Part shown: in pieces, positions 1 through 8,999 of the stretch
Layout: each line of letters starts with the position of its first letter
Numbering within the stretch: the stretch's first letter is position 1
NCBI GenBank assembly: GCA_033764875.1
Contig: JANRIO010000044.1
Span: 1 to 64,000, forward strand
Length of the DNA: 64,000 nt
Source: AWTP1-13 sp033764875
Lineage (GTDB): Bacteria; Pseudomonadota; Alphaproteobacteria; Rhizobiales; Hyphomicrobiaceae
Direction of reading: 5' to 3'
Made by a program: the position numbers and the translations under genes
The notes under the pieces: model-generated
Database searches by the model: none
Told to the model about the DNA's origin: nothing
What the model saw: only the letters and a program-made list of their open reading frames with translations

Positions 1-33
1 CGTCATCGAGCAGGCAACCGCGCCGCCGCCCCG

Positions 34-696
34 CTAATCCTTCTTGATCTTGGCCAGCTCATCCATGCGCCGGTCGAGGTAGGTGCCGACGACGTCGACG
101 AGGTCGGGGATCTTGTCCTGGAAGAAGTGGTTGGCCTCGGGCACCACCGAGTGCTCGATCTTCACGCCCTTCTGCACCTTGGTCTTCTGCGCCAGCTCGC
201 CCACCGAGGCCGAGGGCACCACGCGGTCCTTGTCGCCGTTGATCATCAGGCCCGAGGACGGGCACGGGGCGAGGAACGAGTAGTCGTAGAGGTTGGCGGG
301 CGGGGCGACGCAGATGAAGCCGTCGATCTCGGGCCGCCGCATCAGGAGCTGCATGGCGATCCAGGTGCCGAACGACATGCCGGCGATCCAGCACGAGCGC
401 GAATCCGGGTTCTGCAGCTGCAGCCAGTCGAGCGCCGAGGCGGCGTCCGCCAGCTCGCCCGGCCCGTTGTCGAAATAGCCCTGGCTGCGCCCGACGCCGC
501 GGAAATTGAAGCGCAGCACCGAGAAGCCGCGCTCCACGAACATGTAGTAGAGCGCGTACACCACCTGGTTGTTCATGGTGCCGCCGAACTGCGGATGCGG
601 GTGCAGGATCAGCGCGATCGGGCTGTTGGAGGAGGCCTCGTGGTGGTAGCGGGCCTCGAGCCGGCCGGCGGGGCCGTTGATGATCAGTTCAGGCAT
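34..696 (-). CDS. alpha/beta hydrolase of the dienelactone-hydrolase-like group
   Basis: A 220-aa cytoplasmic serine hydrolase with an unknown substrate. The sequence shows an HPHPQFGG oxyanion-type segment at residues 32-39, a nucleophile elbow GMSFG with Ser108, an Asp-containing NGDKD segment and a late His in EANHFF. These are the pieces of a Ser-Asp-His triad in the COG2945-like group of short hydrolases, which have no lid domain. The ATG at 694-696 is preferred over an upstream in-frame ATG at 756, because it has GGAG at a good distance and the family begins with a short MPEL-type N-terminus. It is transcribed away from the suf operon, and the 327-bp gap between the two holds the suf control sites. 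Fold assignment is firm; function is not. Confidence 0.85.
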   Translation of the reverse strand: MPELIINGPAGRLEARYHHEASSNSPIALILHPHPQFGGTMNNQVVYALYYMFVERGFSVLRFNFRGVGRSQGYFDNGPGELADAASALDWLQLQNPDSRSCWIAGMSFGTWIAMQLLMRRPEIDGFICVAPPANLYDYSFLAPCPSSGLMINGDKDRVVPSASVGELAQKTKVQKGVKIEHSVVPEANHFFQDKIPDLVDVVGTYLDRRMDELAKIKKD

Positions 697-779
697 GGCG
701 GCGTCTCCGGCCTCAAGCGATTGTGATCCGACCCGGGCGGCAAAGCCTGGGCGCACGGGCTGGCCGGCCGCATTTATAC

Positions 780-810
780 TTGACTGCGCGGCTCGGGTTT
801 TCCATATATC
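780..810 (+). promoter_or_regulatory. candidate sigma-70 promoter for the suf operon
   Basis: TTGACT at 780-785 is a close match to a -35 hexamer. The following AT-rich run CATATATC (803-810) offers a weak -10 (TATATC at 805-810) with a 19-bp spacer. It reads toward iscR and lies just upstream of the iron box, so a repressor bound at the box would block it. The -10 match and long spacer make this tentative. Confidence 0.3.
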
Positions 811-818
811 CCGTGAAG

Positions 819-835
819 TTTAGAATGGTTCGAAA
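819..835 (+). promoter_or_regulatory. Irr-type iron control element (ICE box)
   Basis: The sequence TTTAGAATGGTTCGAAA is an inverted repeat TTTAGAA-NNN-TTCTAAA with one mismatch in the right arm. This is the form of the ICE motif bound by the haem-responsive regulator Irr in Rhizobiales and relatives, where suf operons are known Irr targets. It lies about 190 bp upstream of iscR and directly after the candidate promoter, a position suited to repression under iron limitation. Irr itself is not in the window. Confidence 0.65.
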
Positions 836-1023
836 GAGCACGGATCCGTGACGGCGGCAGCCGGACAGGCGGAGGTCTTTCGAGGCAAGGGTCATGCGGG
901 CCGTGGTGTAGCACGGGGCAGGGTGGCAAATGCAAGCACGACATGGCCTGCCACGCTGCAACCTAGGGTCGCAACCATCGATATCGTCGCCAGGCGGCGC
1001 AGTCGCGTAACGAGAGACGCCAC

Positions 1024-1494
1024 GTGGAGCTGAACACCAAGGGACGCTATGCGGTGACGGCCATGGCCGAGCTCGCTCAGAGCACGGGCCAGGGCGTCGC
1101 CCTGGGCGCCGACCAGCCGGCCCTGGCGCTGTCCCTGATCGCCGAGCGCCAGCTCATCTCTTTGGCATACCTGGAGCAGCTGTTCCTGAAGCTGCGCCGC
1201 GCCGGCCTTGTCGAGAGCGCCCGCGGCCGCGCCGGCGGCTACCGTCTCGCCCGCCCGGCGCGCGACATCCGCATCTCCGAGATCATGGCGGCGGTGGAGG
1301 AGGACGTGCGCATGACCCGCTGCGGCGGCGACGCCCGCTCCTGCCTTCCGGGCCGGCGCTGCATCACGCACGGGTTGTGGGATGCGCTCAGCGACCACAT
1401 CGAGAGCTTCCTCGAGACGGTCACCCTGCAGGAGGTGATCGACGGCATTCCCGGCCGCCCCGCCGCCCGCCCCCTGGCAGGAGCCGCGGAATGA
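1024..1494 (+). CDS. iscR: Rrf2-family transcriptional regulator, IscR/SufR type
   Basis: A 156-aa Rrf2 repressor that probably senses Fe-S status and controls the suf operon it heads. The N-terminal winged helix-turn-helix begins MELNTKGRYAVTAMAEL. The cluster-binding loop has three cysteines (TRCGG, RSCLP, RRCITH) followed by a histidine, the CCC-H ligand set of E. coli IscR that binds a [2Fe-2S] cluster. The start is GTG at 1024, which matches the family N-terminus exactly. The stop overlaps the ATG of the next gene (ATGA), so the two are translationally coupled. The upstream iron box suggests a second layer of control by Irr. Confidence 0.93.
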   Translation: MELNTKGRYAVTAMAELAQSTGQGVALGADQPALALSLIAERQLISLAYLEQLFLKLRRAGLVESARGRAGGYRLARPARDIRISEIMAAVEEDVRMTRCGGDARSCLPGRRCITHGLWDALSDHIESFLETVTLQEVIDGIPGRPAARPLAGAAE

Positions 1495-2645
1495 GCACGC
1501 GCGTCTACCTCGACTGGAACGCCACGGCGCCGCTGCATCCGGCCGCCCGCGCCGCCATGCTCGAGGCCATGCAGGCGACGGGCAATCCCTCCTCGCCGCA
1601 TTGGGAAGGCCGGCACGCCCGCAGCATCCTGGAGGGCGCGCGCGAGCGCATCGCCGCCGCCGTCGGGGCCGAGCCCCGCAACGTCTATTTCACCTCGGGC
1701 GCCACCGAGGCCGCCAACTGGGTGCTGACGCCGACGGCGGTCTCGGGCCCGCGTCCGCTCGCAGCCCTTCTCGTCGGCGCCACCGAGCACGCCTGCGTCC
1801 TCGCCGGCCACCGCTTCGCCGAGGCCCAGGTGGAGACGCTTGCCGTCGCCCCCGACGGCCTTGTCGATATCGATCGGCTGTCTGCGCGCCTTGCCGCGCT
1901 CGCAGCCATGCACGGGCCCCGCGCGGCGATGGTGGCGATCCAGGCCGCCAACAACGAGACCGGCGTCGTGCAGCCCCTCGCCGCCGTCCTCAGCCTGGCG
2001 GCCGAGAGCGACGCCGTCGTCGTCTGCGACGCCGTCCAGCTTGCCGGCCGCGGCGAGGCGCTTCCCGCGGCCGACATCCTGTTCCTCTCCGCCCACAAGC
2101 TGGGCGGCCCCAAGGGCATCGGCGCCGTCATCGTGCGCCGCGACGATCTCTCCCCCGGCCCGCTCGTCAGGGGCGGCGGCCAGGAGCGCCGCCAGCGCTC
2201 CGGCACCGAGAACGTCGCCGCCGCCGCCGGCTTCGCGGCCGCCCTGGAGGCTGCGACTGAGACCCGTGCCGCCGCGATGGCCCATGGCCAGGCGCTGCGC
2301 ACAGCGATCGAGACCGGCCTCAAGCGCCTGCACCCGGCCACCGTCGTCTTCGCCGAAGGCGCCCCGCGCCTTCCCAATACCACGCTGTTCGCCGTCCCCG
2401 GCGTTGCGGCCGAGACCGCGCTCATCGCGCTCGACCTCACCGGCGTTGCCGTCAGCTCCGGCTCGGCCTGCTCCTCCGGCAAGGTCGCAGCCAGCCACGT
2501 GCTCGCCGCCATGGGCGTTGCGCCCGACCTCGCCCGCTGCGCGCTGCGCGTCAGCACGGGCCCCGCCACCACCGCCCGCGACGTCGAGGTCTTCCTCGGC
2601 GCGTGGGAGGAGACACTCGCCCGGCGCCACGCGCGCGCCGCCTGA
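1491..2645 (+). CDS. cysteine desulfurase, NifS/IscS-like (group I)
   Basis: A 384-aa PLP enzyme that removes sulfur from L-cysteine as an enzyme persulfide. It has the class V aminotransferase fold, the PLP lysine in AHKLGGPKG (K203) and the active-site loop SSGSACSSG with Cys327. That loop is the longer, flexible type of group I desulfurases (IscS/NifS). It is distinct from the sufS gene further down, so this operon has two desulfurases of different groups, an arrangement common in alphaproteobacterial suf operons. It starts at the ATG overlapping the iscR stop. The longer reading frame back to 1377 runs inside iscR and is rejected. Confidence 0.93.
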   Translation: MSTRVYLDWNATAPLHPAARAAMLEAMQATGNPSSPHWEGRHARSILEGARERIAAAVGAEPRNVYFTSGATEAANWVLTPTAVSGPRPLAALLVGATEHACVLAGHRFAEAQVETLAVAPDGLVDIDRLSARLAALAAMHGPRAAMVAIQAANNETGVVQPLAAVLSLAAESDAVVVCDAVQLAGRGEALPAADILFLSAHKLGGPKGIGAVIVRRDDLSPGPLVRGGGQERRQRSGTENVAAAAGFAAALEAATETRAAAMAHGQALRTAIETGLKRLHPATVVFAEGAPRLPNTTLFAVPGVAAETALIALDLTGVAVSSGSACSSGKVAASHVLAAMGVAPDLARCALRVSTGPATTARDVEVFLGAWEETLARRHARAA

Positions 2646-2671
2646 ACCGCCAGATCGAGAGAGACCAGCCG

Positions 2672-4141
2672 ATGCCCGCAGTCCAGGAGACCATCAACCA
2701 GGTCCGCCAGATCGACGTCGACCAATACAAGTACGGCTTCGAGACGGATATCGAGACGGTGAAGGCGCCCAAGGGCCTCAACGCCGACATCGTCCGCTTC
2801 ATCTCGGCCAAGAAGGGCGAGCCCGAGTGGATGCTCGCCTGGCGGCTGGAGGCCTTCTCCCGCTGGCTGGCCATGACCGAGCCCACCTGGGCCCGCGTCA
2901 GCTATCCCAAGATCGACTTCCAGGACCTCTATTACTACTCGGCGCCCAAGTCGACCGAAGGCCCCAAGAGCCTCGACGAGGTCGACCCCGAGTTGCTGCG
3001 CACCTACGAGCGGCTCGGCATCCCCTTGCGCGAGCGCGAGGTGCTGGCCGGCGTCCAGGGCGCCCGCGTCGCCGTCGACGCCGTCTTCGACAGCGTCTCC
3101 GTCGTGACCACCTTCAAGGACGAGCTCCGGAAGGCCGGCGTCATCTTCTGCTCCATCTCGGAGGCCATGCGCGAGCATCCCGACCTGGTGCGCAAGTATC
3201 TGGGCACCGTCGTGCCCCAGTCGGACAACTACTACGCCGCGCTGAATTCCGCCGTGTTCTCCGACGGCTCCTTCGTCTACGTGCCCGAGGGCGTGCGCTG
3301 CCCCATGGAGCTGTCCACCTACTTCCGCATCAACGAGAAGCAGACCGGCCAGTTCGAGCGCACGCTCATCATCGCCGACAAGGGCGCCTACGTGTCCTAC
3401 CTCGAGGGCTGCACGGCGCCCATGCGCGACGAGCACCAGCTGCACGCTGCCGTCGTCGAGCTGATCGCGCTCGACGACGCCGAGATCAAGTACTCCACCG
3501 TTCAGAACTGGTACCCCGGCGACAAGAACGGCAAGGGCGGCATCTATAACTTCGTCACCAAGCGCGGCGACTGCCGCGGCCGCAACTCCAAGATCTCCTG
3601 GACGCAGGTGGAGACGGGCTCGGCCATCACCTGGAAGTACCCCTCCTGCATCCTGCGCGGCGACGGCAGCCGCGGCGAGTTCTACTCGATCGCGGTGTCC
3701 AACGGCTACCAGCAGGTCGACAGCGGCACCAAGATGATCCACCTGGGCGCCAACACCTCGAGCCGCATCATCTCCAAGGGCATCGCGGCGGGCTTCTCGC
3801 AGAACACCTACCGCGGCCTCGTCTCGGCCCACAGGAAGGCCAGGAACGCGCGCAATTTCACCAACTGCGACAGCCTGCTCATCGGCGACAAGTGCGGCGC
3901 CCACACGGTGCCCTACATCGAGGCCAAGAACGCCACCTCCCACTTCGAGCACGAGGCCACCACCTCGAAGATCTCGGAGGACAAGCTGTTCTACTGCAAG
4001 CAGCGCGGCCTGTCCGAGGAGGAGGCGGTGGCCCTCATCGTCAACGGCTTCGTCCGCGACGTGCTGCAGCAGCTGCCCATGGAGTTCATGGCCGAGACGC
4101 AGAAGCTGATCGGCATCTCGCTCGAAGGCAGCGTCGGCTAG
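2672..4141 (+). CDS. sufB: Fe-S cluster assembly scaffold protein SufB
   Basis: A 489-aa SufB, the scaffold subunit of the SufBC2D complex on which Fe-S clusters are built. The length and the C-terminal beta-helix core are typical, including the segments KISWTQVETGSAITWKYPS, NCDSLLIGDKCGAHT and SHFEHEATTSKISEDKLFYC. Internal cysteines and the late Glu/His residues used for cluster assembly are present. The ATG at 2672 lies 26 bp after the previous stop and gives the family N-terminus. An in-frame extension to 2603 overlaps the desulfurase and is not needed. After sufB the operon is interrupted by 459 bp of repeats. Confidence 0.97.
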   Translation: MPAVQETINQVRQIDVDQYKYGFETDIETVKAPKGLNADIVRFISAKKGEPEWMLAWRLEAFSRWLAMTEPTWARVSYPKIDFQDLYYYSAPKSTEGPKSLDEVDPELLRTYERLGIPLREREVLAGVQGARVAVDAVFDSVSVVTTFKDELRKAGVIFCSISEAMREHPDLVRKYLGTVVPQSDNYYAALNSAVFSDGSFVYVPEGVRCPMELSTYFRINEKQTGQFERTLIIADKGAYVSYLEGCTAPMRDEHQLHAAVVELIALDDAEIKYSTVQNWYPGDKNGKGGIYNFVTKRGDCRGRNSKISWTQVETGSAITWKYPSCILRGDGSRGEFYSIAVSNGYQQVDSGTKMIHLGANTSSRIISKGIAAGFSQNTYRGLVSAHRKARNARNFTNCDSLLIGDKCGAHTVPYIEAKNATSHFEHEATTSKISEDKLFYCKQRGLSEEEAVALIVNGFVRDVLQQLPMEFMAETQKLIGISLEGSVG

Positions 4142-4205
4142 GCGATGACCCAGGTGATCGGATCTAGATGTTCAGTGTGATTGCGATGGTGCCCGCATCA
4201 CTCAA

Positions 4206-4312
4206 CACCCCCGCGTCATCCTCGGGCTTGTCCCGAGGATCCAGCCATCCGCTCGCGGCGGCGCCCGCTGAAGCATGGATGGTCGGGACAAGCCCGACCA
4301 TGACAACGCTGA
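4206..4312. repeat. dispersed palindromic repeat, CGTCATCCTCGGG type
   Basis: The left part reads CGTCATCCTCGGGCTTGTCC followed by CGAGGATCCAG, an inverted repeat. The right part has ATGGTCGGGACAAGCCCGACC followed by ATGACAACG. Elements of this look occur between genes in many alphaproteobacterial genomes. They can fold as strong hairpins in the mRNA. Confidence 0.6.
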
Positions 4313-4348
4313 TGGCCTGGTCCGGTCCGGATGACACGGGCACGGGTA

Positions 4349-4396
4349 TCCCCTCTCCCCATTCCTTCAACGGGGAGAGGGTTTGGGTGAGGGGCA
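4349..4396. repeat. short hairpin repeat, CCTCTCCCC ... GGGGAGAGG
   Basis: CCCTCTCCCC is followed about 10 nt later by GGGGAGAGGG and then TTTGGGTGAGGGGC, a common intergenic hairpin element of alphaproteobacteria. The arms pair perfectly over at least nine bases. Confidence 0.6.
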
Positions 4397-4403
4397 GCGA
4401 GTT

Positions 4404-4482
4404 GTAGGTCGGGTAGAGCCGAAGGTGAAACCCGACGAGCAAACGCCAAGTGTCGGGTTTCGCTGCGCTCTACCCGACCTAC
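4404..4482. repeat. GTAGGTCGGGTAGAG palindromic repeat, copy 1
   Basis: The left arm starts GTAGGTCGGGTAGAGCCGAA and continues GGTGAAACCCGAC. The right arm starts TGTCGGGTTTCGCTGCGCTC and ends TACCCGACCTAC. The two arms are complementary over about 30 bases. The same element recurs at 54.7-54.9 kb, and a fragment lies at 8985-8999, so it is a dispersed REP-like family in this genome. Confidence 0.75.
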
Positions 4483-4600
4483 GGAATTCCCGCGAGGGCG
4501 CGGGAGAACGAGAGAGCCCCGGTCAGGGGCCGATCATGGGACGGAAACATCTATAGCGTCTGCCGGCGAGGGCCTCGCAGACGATTTCAAGGAGAGCGAT

Positions 4601-4888
4601 ATGCGTGATGCGGCAGACGTGAACAGTGAGACGATCGTGACGGCACGGCTCAAGCGCGAGATGGACGAGCGGGAATGCAAGGCGCGCAACGCCCTGTCGC
4701 GCACCGAGCCCGGCCTCAGGCTGGCGCCGGGCGACGTCGTCACCGTGGTCGAGACCTTCGGCTCCAACGAGGCTTTTCTCGTCGAGTTCAACCGCCCGAC
4801 GCGCCGCGAGCCCGACGCCTGCGACTGGATGGGCGTGCTCTACCCGGCCGAGATCGAGATGCTGGGCTCCGCGCATCCGCGAGGCTAA
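4601..4888 (+). CDS. small conserved protein of the suf operon, DUF4926-like
   Basis: A 95-aa soluble protein with no assigned function. AAGGAG at 4589-4594, six bases before the ATG, supports translation. The C-terminal half, with GDVVTVVETFGSNEAFLVEF and DWMGVLYPAEIEML, resembles the small beta-barrel DUF4926 family, but this is a judgement by eye. It sits 55 bp upstream of sufC in the same direction, so it is probably co-transcribed with the second half of the suf operon. It contains a single cysteine before the DUF-like part and one in DACDW, which is not a clear cluster-binding pattern. It could be a suf accessory factor or an unrelated passenger. Confidence 0.7.
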   Translation: MRDAADVNSETIVTARLKREMDERECKARNALSRTEPGLRLAPGDVVTVVETFGSNEAFLVEFNRPTRREPDACDWMGVLYPAEIEMLGSAHPRG

Positions 4889-4943
4889 TTCCGTCTTGGC
4901 CGATACCAAGACGCAACCGCTGTGAAGAGAAGAAGTAGGCGAC

Positions 4944-5695
<752 letters not shown>

Positions 5696-5699
<4 letters not shown>

Positions 5700-7021
5700 G
5701 CGCCATGGCGACCATCGAGAGGACGCGCGCCGAGACCGCGCTCGCCGAGAACTTCGCCGGCGTCGCCGACCGCCTTCCCGGCGGCCGCGCCGTGGCCGAG
5801 GCGCGCCGTGCCGCCATCGGCACCTTCGGCAGCTTGGGGCTGCCCCACCGCCGCATCGAGGAGTGGAAGTACTCCGACCTGCGCAGCGTCCTGAAGGACG
5901 CGCTGCCCCCGGCCGTCGGCACCGCCGGCAGCGTCAGCGAGGCCGACATCGACCTCGCCCTGCGCCAGCTCGCCCGCATCGACGCCCATCGCATCGTCTT
6001 CGTCGACGGCGTGCTTCGGCCCGAGCTGTCGGAGGCGGCGCCGCCCCGCGGCTTCGAGGTGACGCCTCTGGCCCAGGCGCTGGGCAAGCCCGGCGTCGGC
6101 CTGATGCACGACGACCTGCCGGGCCACGCAGCCGTCGTGGCGCTCAACACCGCCTACGTGACCGACGGCGCCGTCATCAAGGTCGCCCAGGGGGCGAGCC
6201 TTGCCAAGCCCATCCTCCTGGTCTTCGCGCGCTCGCGCGCCGAGGGCTCCCTCGTCACCACCCGCAACGTCGTCAGCATCGCTGCCGACGCCGAGGCGAC
6301 GCTGATCGAGGCCCACGTCGCGCTCGCGCCTGGCAAGGGCCAGGAGAACGCGCTCACCGAGCTCACCGTCGGCGAGAGCGCCAGGGTCGCGCATGTCAAG
6401 CTGGCGTTGTCCGGCGACGATGCCAGCCACCTCGGCACGGCGCTGGTGAGGCTCGGTCGCGGCGCCGTCTACAAGGGCTTCCAGCTCACCGCCGAGACGG
6501 GCTTTGCCCGCAACACGAGCTTCCTCACCTACACCGGCCCCGACGCCCGCGCCGACATCTCGGGCGTCTTCCTCGCTAGGCGGTCCGAGCACGTCGACAC
6601 CACGCTCGTCATCGACCACGCGGTGCCCGCCTGCGAGAGCCGCGAGCTCTTCAAGGGCGTGCTCGACGGCCGCGGCCGCGGCGTCTTCCAGGGCAAGGTG
6701 ATCGTGCGGCCGGACGCGCAGAAGAGCGACGGCAAGCAGATGGCGCAGGCCCTCATGCTCTCCGAGGAGGCCGAGTTCGACAGCAAGCCCGAGCTCGAGA
6801 TCTTCGCCGACGACGTCGTCTGCGGCCACGGCTCCACCTGCGCCGAGATCGACGACGACCTGCTCTTCTACATGCGCTCGCGCGGCATCGACAAGCAGAC
6901 CGCCCGCACGCTGCTGATCGAGAGCTTCATCGCCGAGGCCACGGCCAAGATCGACGCCGAGCCTCTGCGCGAGGCCGTGCACGCTCTCGCCGTCGCCTCG
7001 CTCGGCGCCCGAAAGGAGTGA
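5696..7021 (+). CDS. sufD: Fe-S cluster assembly protein SufD
   Basis: A 441-aa SufD, the partner of SufB in the SufBC2D scaffold, needed mainly for iron acquisition. The C-terminal beta-helix shows family segments such as FQGKVIVRPDAQKSDGKQMA and DDVVCGHGSTCAEID, followed by LLFYMRSRGI near residues 385-395. The N-terminal helical part is variable and is as expected. It begins in the overlap with the sufC stop. A second Met four codons in (5705) is also possible. After sufD a 209-bp gap precedes sufS. Confidence 0.95.
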
Positions 7022-7230
7022 GGAGTTGCACCCGGGACCCGACATCGAGCTTCGCGGCTCCTTCGTCCCCTCGCCCCTGGTGGGGGAGGCGTCATCCGCT
7101 GCAGGTTGCGCCCCTTCCCCCTCTCCCTGCGCTCGGGGACAGGGTCGATCGCCTCGCTTTGCCATGCTCGGATTTGCTCGGAGCCCCGGCGAGAAGCGGA
7201 CGCGGACGTCTCATCACCCAGGAGCCCGTC
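7022..7230. other. gap between sufD and sufS
   Basis: The 209-bp spacer contains degenerate hairpin-forming sequence (CCCCTCGCCCCTGGTGGGGG, CCCCTTCCCCCTCTCCC) that looks like a decayed copy of the CCTCTCCCC repeat. Open frames crossing it are not supported by any ribosome-binding site or family match. Confidence 0.4.
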
Positions 7231-8472
7231 ATGACTGACGCGCCCGTCAAGCCCGCCTACGACGTCGAGGCGATCCGCGCCGACTTCCCGATCCTCGCCC
7301 GCGAGGTCTACGGCAAGCCCCTCGTCTATCTCGACAACGGCGCCTCCGCGCAGAAGCCCAAGGCCGTGCTCGACGCCATGCAGCGCGCCTACGGCCACGA
7401 GTACGCCAACGTCCACCGCGGCCTGCACTACCTCTCCAACACCGCGACCCAGCACTTCGAGGACGCGCGCGAGACGGTGCGCCTGTTCCTCAACGCGCCC
7501 TCCGTCGACGAGATCATCTTCACCCGCAACGCCACCGAGGCCATCAACCTCGTCGCGTCCTCCTATGGCGGCATGGTGCTGGGCGAGGGCGACGAGGTGG
7601 TGATCTCCATCATGGAGCACCATTCCAACATCGTGCCCTGGCACTTCCATCGCGAGCGCCGCGGCGTCGTTCTCAAGTGGGCGCCCATCGCCGACGACGG
7701 CACCTTCCTCCTCGATGCGTTCGAGAAGCTGCTCTCGCCGCGCACCAGGATCGTCGCCATCACCCACATGTCGAACGCGCTCGGCACCGTGGTACCGATC
7801 AAGGAGGTGGTGCGGCTTGCGCACGCGCGCGGCATTCCCGTTCTCGTCGACGGCAGCCAGGCGGCCGTGCACATGCCCGTCGACGTGCAGGATCTGGGCT
7901 GCGACTTCTACGTCTTCACCGGCCACAAGACCTACGGGCCCTCGGGCATCGGCGTGCTCTGGGCCAAGCGCGCCCACCTCGATGCCATGCCGCCCTACAT
8001 GGGCGGCGGCGAGATGATCGAGGCCGTGCACCAGGACCGCATCACCTACGGCCGCACGCCGCACAAGTTCGAGGCCGGCACCCCGGCCATCGTGCCGGCC
8101 ATCGGCCTCGGCGCCGCGCTGCGCTACATGCTCGACGTGGGCCTCGACAGGATCGCCGCCCACGAGGCGACGCTGCGCGACTACGCGCACGCGCGCCTGC
8201 GCGAGCTGAACTGGCTCAGGATCCACGGGCTCGCGCCCGGCAAGGGCGCCATCGTCTCGTTCTCGATCGAGGGGCTGCACCCGCACGACATCTCGACCAT
8301 CATCGATCGCTCCGGCGTCGCCGTGCGTGCGGGCCACCACTGCGCCCAGCCGCTGATGGAGCGGCTCGGCGTCACCGCCACCTGCCGCGCCTCCTTCGCC
8401 ATGTACAATACGCGCGCCGAGATCGACGCCCTCGCCGAGGCGCTGATCAAGGCCCACGATTTCTTCGCCTGA
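7231..8472 (+). CDS. sufS: cysteine desulfurase SufS (group II)
   Basis: A 413-aa PLP enzyme that supplies sulfur to the SufBCD scaffold. The PLP lysine is K233 in FTGHKTYGPSG, and the catalytic cysteine is C371 in the short loop RAGHHCAQP, which is the group II (SufS/CsdA) signature. A family-wide histidine pair in SIMEHHSN is also present. The ATG at 7231 gives the normal N-terminus, and longer frames would run back into the repeat-like gap. It is followed 16 bp later by sufT. No sufE or sufU partner lies next to it, so the sulfur acceptor must be encoded elsewhere. Confidence 0.97.
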   Translation: MTDAPVKPAYDVEAIRADFPILAREVYGKPLVYLDNGASAQKPKAVLDAMQRAYGHEYANVHRGLHYLSNTATQHFEDARETVRLFLNAPSVDEIIFTRNATEAINLVASSYGGMVLGEGDEVVISIMEHHSNIVPWHFHRERRGVVLKWAPIADDGTFLLDAFEKLLSPRTRIVAITHMSNALGTVVPIKEVVRLAHARGIPVLVDGSQAAVHMPVDVQDLGCDFYVFTGHKTYGPSGIGVLWAKRAHLDAMPPYMGGGEMIEAVHQDRITYGRTPHKFEAGTPAIVPAIGLGAALRYMLDVGLDRIAAHEATLRDYAHARLRELNWLRIHGLAPGKGAIVSFSIEGLHPHDISTIIDRSGVAVRAGHHCAQPLMERLGVTATCRASFAMYNTRAEIDALAEALIKAHDFFA

Positions 8473-8488
8473 ACCCTAGGCCGGCACC

Positions 8489-8914
8489 ATGACCGATGAC
8501 CACCCTTCGCAGCCGCTTGATGCCCCGGCCGACAAGCCGGCGGAGGAGCCGACGCCCGCAGCCGCACCGGCGGCCGCGACTGAGGCCTTCTCCATCCCCG
8601 AGGAGGAGCTGGAGCGGCTGACCCGCGACATCGTGGCCGCGCTCAAGACCGTGTTCGACCCGGAGATCCCCGCCGACATCTACGAGCTGGGGCTAATCTA
8701 CAATATCGACATCGACAACGACCGCCTCGTCACCATCGAGATGACGTTGACCTCGCCCGGCTGCCCGGTGGCAGGCGAGATGCCGGCCTGGGTCGAGAAC
8801 GCGGTTGCCGCCGTCCCCGGCGTCAACCACTGCGTCGTGCGCCTCACCTTCGACCCGCCCTGGGACCAGAGCCGCATGTCCGACGAGGCCCGTCTCGCCC
8901 TCAACATGTTCTAG
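8489..8914 (+). CDS. sufT: SUF system Fe-S assembly protein SufT (MIP18/DUF59 family)
   Basis: A 141-aa protein that helps Fe-S cluster maturation or delivery. After an Ala/Pro-rich linker of about 35 residues comes a MIP18 domain with KTVFDPEIPADIYELGL and the conserved cysteine motif SPGCPVAGEMP. The operon position directly after sufS is typical. In many relatives the operon ends with a SufA/IscA-type carrier gene after sufT. Here the next 170 bp are non-coding and the next gene is on the other strand, so that carrier is absent. Confidence 0.92.
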   Translation: MTDDHPSQPLDAPADKPAEEPTPAAAPAAATEAFSIPEEELERLTRDIVAALKTVFDPEIPADIYELGLIYNIDIDNDRLVTIEMTLTSPGCPVAGEMPAWVENAVAAVPGVNHCVVRLTFDPPWDQSRMSDEARLALNMF

Positions 8915-8984
8915 AGTAGATCGCGTTTCGCGCGTGAGCGCGTATCGCGTGAAGCTGCTCGCAGCTCGCGAGACGCACGCCACC

Positions 8985-8999
8985 GGTCGGGTAGAGCCG
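8985..8999 (+). repeat. fragment of the GTAGGTCGGGTAGAG repeat
   Basis: GGTCGGGTAGAGCCG matches 15 bases of the left arm of the palindromic repeats at 4.4 and 54.8 kb. There is no right arm nearby, so it is a remnant, lying 70 bp after the suf operon. Confidence 0.5.

Larger units (their letters stand above)
697..1023. promoter_or_regulatory. intergenic control region upstream of the suf operon
   Basis: This 327-bp gap between the divergent hydrolase and iscR holds an Irr-type iron box (819-835), a possible sigma-70 promoter (780-810) and a 12-bp perfect palindrome CACGGATCCGTG at 839-850. The leader from the promoter candidate to the iscR start would be about 210 nt. No gene is supported in it. 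Confidence 0.6.
4142..4600. repeat. repeat-filled gap inside the suf operon
   Basis: This 459-bp gap between sufB and the next suf gene contains three different dispersed-repeat types side by side, annotated separately: a CGTCATCCTCGGG-type element, a CCTCTCCCC/GGGGAGAGG element and a GTAGGTCGGGTAGAG palindrome. Small open frames here are translations of the repeats. The last 100 bp carry the ribosome-binding site of the following gene. Confidence 0.7.

Noticed and set aside
59..961. Open frames on both strands overlapping the first hydrolase and the suf leader
   Set aside because: They are shadow frames of GC-rich DNA with low-complexity Arg/Ala/Gly translations and no ribosome-binding sites.
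1239..3952. Long minus-strand frames across iscR, the desulfurase and sufB
   Set aside because: The plus-strand genes are unmistakable; the minus frames have no homology and are due to high third-position GC.
7018..7238. Extended start of sufS and a 70-aa frame before it
   Set aside because: The stretch is repeat-like, and the family N-terminus begins at 7231.
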